From CAYRGQ01 sp964423925 (lineage in GTDB: Bacteria; Bacteroidota; Bacteroidia; Sphingobacteriales; Sphingobacteriaceae): 64,000 nt of DNA. The stretch covers positions 1 to 64,000 of the forward strand of contig CAYRGQ010000015.1 of the NCBI GenBank assembly GCA_964423925.1, in the 5' to 3' direction. Positions within the stretch are counted from its first letter, which is position 1; every line of letters begins with the position of its first letter. Shown here one piece after another: positions 61,800 through 64,000 of the stretch. A model generated the notes under the pieces. That model was given only the letters and a program-made list of their open reading frames with translations, had not been told where the DNA came from and did no database searches. Position numbers and translations under genes: made by a program.

Positions 61800-62759
61800 C
61801 TAACACCCGTCCAGTCGACTCTTGATGTCTTTATCCCGCTCGTATGTCGAGATGTGGCGGTCTTTCTTCGTGTCGAAAATATCGTCGATGTTGATTAGGA
61901 TTCCGGTTTCTTCCACGGCACCGAACTCATTGTTGGCCGCCGTGCCAAACGTTTTCATCGTCGATGAAAGGTTCATGTAGGTGTTTATCAAGGGCGGGAT
62001 GTTTTCGCCCAAGGCACGCACGCGACTATTAAGCACCCGATAGCCCTCCTTGTATTCGAGCCCGTCGAAAATCCCCGCAAACTCCGCCACGTCCGTTTTG
62101 TAGCCGATGGGGTTAATAGGCCAAACGAGTTTCTCATTGTCGGGGAAGTAGTGGTGCATAAAGTGCATCAACAGGTCACGAGCCGTAGCATGGTAGTGAG
62201 GGTACATCGTCACTTTCCCGAACAGGTATTTCACGTCCGGGTTGAGTTTGACTACCGCGCCGAGGCCATCCCACAGGTTGTCGAGCGAAAACAGCCCTTT
62301 TCGATTGTCTTTCGCTGGCTGGTACTTAGGCTGTACGAACGATCGGCCTAGTTCGATGGTATACGGCAGGTACTCGTTGATGAACTTCTCCGAAAAATGG
62401 AAGTAGTGCGAGGTGGAAAGGTTCGGCTCTCCTGTAGCCGTGAGCGTCACGTCGGCACATCGGATCAGCCGGTATCCCGCAATGATTTCCTCGGTCTCCG
62501 GGTTCCACGCAATGAGTTGGTCGTACGGTTCCTCGTTGATGTCGTTGTCGTCCAAATCGTAGGGTAATCCCGTGCCGCCACCAGCACCGCGGAAGGTTTC
62601 TTCCCGCAAACGGCCAATTTCCTTTACCACGTTTGCTGCATTGTGGTAATTGACCAGGTAGATTTCGTTGTTGCCGTTATTGGTATATCGCAGAAACCTT
62701 TCTGGCGTCAATTCCTGCCTAATGATGTCCCTGTTAATGGGTGCGATGATTTCTTGCAT
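61800..62759 (-). CDS. glsB: OlsB/GlsB-like N-acyltransferase
   Basis: A 319-aa GNAT-fold acyltransferase resembling the OlsB/GlsB group often annotated as hemolysin-like. Conserved features: IGRLREETFRGAGGGTG, the Asp-rich LDDNDINEEPYDQL, IAGYRLIRC, and TIELGRSFVQPKYQ. In Bacteroides GlsB transfers a 3-hydroxyacyl chain to the amino group of glycine, the first step to glycine lipids. It lies 8 bp after the PlsC-like partner on the same strand. The assignment is from motif and gene pairing; the amino acid used here is not proven. Confidence 0.7.
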   Translation of the reverse strand: MQEIIAPINRDIIRQELTPERFLRYTNNGNNEIYLVNYHNAANVVKEIGRLREETFRGAGGGTGLPYDLDDNDINEEPYDQLIAWNPETEEIIAGYRLIRCADVTLTATGEPNLSTSHYFHFSEKFINEYLPYTIELGRSFVQPKYQPAKDNRKGLFSLDNLWDGLGAVVKLNPDVKYLFGKVTMYPHYHATARDLLMHFMHHYFPDNEKLVWPINPIGYKTDVAEFAGIFDGLEYKEGYRVLNSRVRALGENIPPLINTYMNLSSTMKTFGTAANNEFGAVEETGILINIDDIFDTKKDRHISTYERDKDIKSRLDGC

Positions 62760-62767
62760 ACGGTTTC

Positions 62768-63613
62768 TTACTCAGGGGAAATACGATAAACAATCTTTTT
62801 GACATGCTCTGCCCATTCTTTTTCCGATTTCGAGCTGTCAAAATGCGTATAAGGAATCGGTTTGCCAATTCGTATGGAGACTTTTTTACCGCGCTGGGCA
62901 AACATTTCGCCCGGCAGGTAAAACATCTCGATGTTAGCTTTGATGCCTAAGTTTTCCCTCAGCTTCGCAAAAGTATAAAAAAAGTTAGAGTTTCGCCCAT
63001 CGATGAAGACGGGAATAATATCCTTTTTGTAGCGTTTTGCTTTATTAATGAAGCTTTTTTTCCATTCCAGGTCTTTTATCTCCGCGTGGCGTTTTCGCGA
63101 TACGAGGCCGGCGGGAAAAACGAGCAATGCATGGTCATCGGCATAGGCTTGCTCAATTTGCGCCAGGCTGTCGCGTCCTTGCGAGCCATGTTTATTGACT
63201 CCCACGAATAGAGGTTCTAAGTTTTTGATATTGAGGAGAATGTCGTTTACGATAAACTTAATATCCTTGCGATGTTTACCCAGCGCATGCATAAACGCGA
63301 CGCCGTCCAGTCCGCCCAGGGGGTGGTTAGAGGCAAAGATGACGCCTCCCTCGGCTGGGATGTGCTCTTGGCCAGATAGGGTCACCTCGACGCCCAGCTC
63401 CCCAATCAGTGCATCCACGAAATCCAGCCCGTGCAGGTGGCCGATTTTGGCCATGATGGCGTTGATGTCATCTTCATGCAACACCCGTTCGATATAACGC
63501 AACACGAAGCCCGGCAGCCAACGTAGCAGCGCCGGTTTTTTTTTGTGAATCACGTCTCTGATAACGATATACTTTGCGTTCTCTTGTAGTTTGTCCGTAG
63601 TTTGGTCCGTCAT
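62768..63613 (-). CDS. glsA: PlsC/GlsA-like O-acyltransferase
   Basis: A 281-aa acyltransferase of the PlsC superfamily. The catalytic motif reads NHPLGGLDG, with His and Asp separated by five residues instead of the usual four, and the downstream EGxxS-like region is FPAGLVSRKR. In Bacteroides the adjacent GlsA adds the O-linked acyl chain to make glycine lipids. It is first in a two-gene operon with the GNAT partner, with a -7 box at 63666-63673. Confidence 0.75.
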   Translation of the reverse strand: MTDQTTDKLQENAKYIVIRDVIHKKKPALLRWLPGFVLRYIERVLHEDDINAIMAKIGHLHGLDFVDALIGELGVEVTLSGQEHIPAEGGVIFASNHPLGGLDGVAFMHALGKHRKDIKFIVNDILLNIKNLEPLFVGVNKHGSQGRDSLAQIEQAYADDHALLVFPAGLVSRKRHAEIKDLEWKKSFINKAKRYKKDIIPVFIDGRNSNFFYTFAKLRENLGIKANIEMFYLPGEMFAQRGKKVSIRIGKPIPYTHFDSSKSEKEWAEHVKKIVYRISPE

Positions 63614-63665
63614 GTTTTCAAATCGGCGCTTGGCGCGACCGTTGTGGTAGGCTCCAAGCGAGTGT

Positions 63666-63673
63666 CAAATGTA
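63666..63673 (-). promoter_or_regulatory. Bacteroidota -7 promoter box (glsA-glsB)
   Basis: Reads TACATTTG on the minus strand, 52 bp upstream of the PlsC-like start. Confidence 0.55.
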
Positions 63674-63930
63674 CTAAAAAATGGATTCTAATCCGTGGAT
63701 TCGCCCACTGTTAGGATTGGATTTTGATGGGCTGGCGTCGATTTTGCACGATTTTTTTCTGAAAACTTGTGGTTTTTTATACATTTATTATGTTTACCGC
63801 ACGCTAACGGTCGTGTGGGGAGGGAGGACAGCGTTCGGGTGTCGGTGGGCAGGGCCCCCGATTCTGTAAAAATAACATGGCAGGTTAAACGAATGGGACA
63901 CCTAATTGTCTAACTCATAAACAGCGAGGC
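63674..63930. other. Intergenic region
   Basis: About 257 bp between divergent genes with no convincing coding sequence. The ORF at 63681-63869 has no recognisable features and overlaps promoter space. Confidence 0.35.
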
Positions 63931-64000
63931 ATGAATTCGGGACAAATTCTTTCTGAAACCTATTTTGCCGTTGATCCAGCGCACACGGTTTCCCATGCGC
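63931..64000 (+). CDS. Start of an unidentified gene (partial)
   Basis: An ATG at 63931 opens a frame that runs without stop to the end of the window, 23 codons (MNSGQILSETYFAVDPAHTV...). Codon use looks like the neighbours. Too short to identify; it could still be a chance open frame. Confidence 0.35.
   Translation, partial: MNSGQILSETYFAVDPAHTVSHA

Noticed and set aside
63681..63869. 62-codon frame near the right end
   Set aside because: Begins next to the glsA promoter, has no recognisable features and odd Trp/Gly-rich composition at its end.
1..64000. tRNA, rRNA, CRISPR arrays, insertion sequences, prophage
   Set aside because: Read-through of all intergenic regions showed no cloverleaf with a T-loop signature, no regularly spaced repeat array and no transposase or integrase gene.

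Overview
This window looks like a chromosomal segment of a Bacteroidota bacterium, most likely a relatively GC-rich member of the Sphingobacteriaceae (Parapedobacter-like; the genus is a guess). The evidence is SusC/SusD proteins, a type IX secretion sorting domain, the long two-domain IspG, an 853-residue FtsK, LytTR and LytS-type regulators, and many intergenic matches to the Bacteroidota -7 promoter box TAnnTTTG. I see no rRNA, tRNA, CRISPR array, insertion sequence or prophage.

Region 1 (1-27980) is mostly housekeeping. It holds the rpoB tail and rpoC, a YhcC-type radical SAM protein, a MazG-like pyrophosphatase, a pseudouridine synthase, a lytic transglycosylase and ftsK-lolA. These are followed by a DUF4397 lipoprotein, tyrS, a small secreted protein made almost only of a T9SS sorting domain, ispG, a metallophosphoesterase, hemH, a threonine aldolase, fcl-gmd (GDP-L-fucose synthesis) and parC. 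Region 2 (28292-43781) mixes envelope and regulatory genes: a CotH lipoprotein, an ABC exporter, pirin with a Crp/Fnr regulator, a YdbS/YdbT pair, EcsC, a 1-Cys peroxiredoxin, a sigma factor coupled to a membrane-anchored trypsin-like protease, a polyprenyl synthase, a nitrilase-family amidase, and an ECF sigma factor with a four-helix membrane partner.

Region 3 (42654-47296) is the most unusual part. A LytS-type histidine kinase and a LytTR response regulator are divergent from a small PqqD-like protein. Next come a 89-residue single-helix peptide, a DUF5819/SdpA-like single-pass protein and an HTTM (SdpB-like) membrane protein, the last three tightly coupled. Two copies of a 21-bp-period direct repeat, the kind of site LytTR regulators bind, lie just upstream of the PqqD-like gene and of the peptide gene. 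I read this as a candidate two-component-controlled peptide maturation, bacteriocin or signalling locus.

Region 4 (47280-61699) concerns carbohydrates. It contains a regulator with a degenerate Nudix domain, an epimerase / Gfo-Idh-MocA dehydrogenase / giant ThuA-propeller-cupredoxin lipoprotein operon, and an arabinan locus (GH43 endo-arabinanase, SusC, SusD, DUF3823). The window ends with an acyltransferase pair resembling the GlsA/GlsB glycine-lipid enzymes and the start of an unidentified gene.
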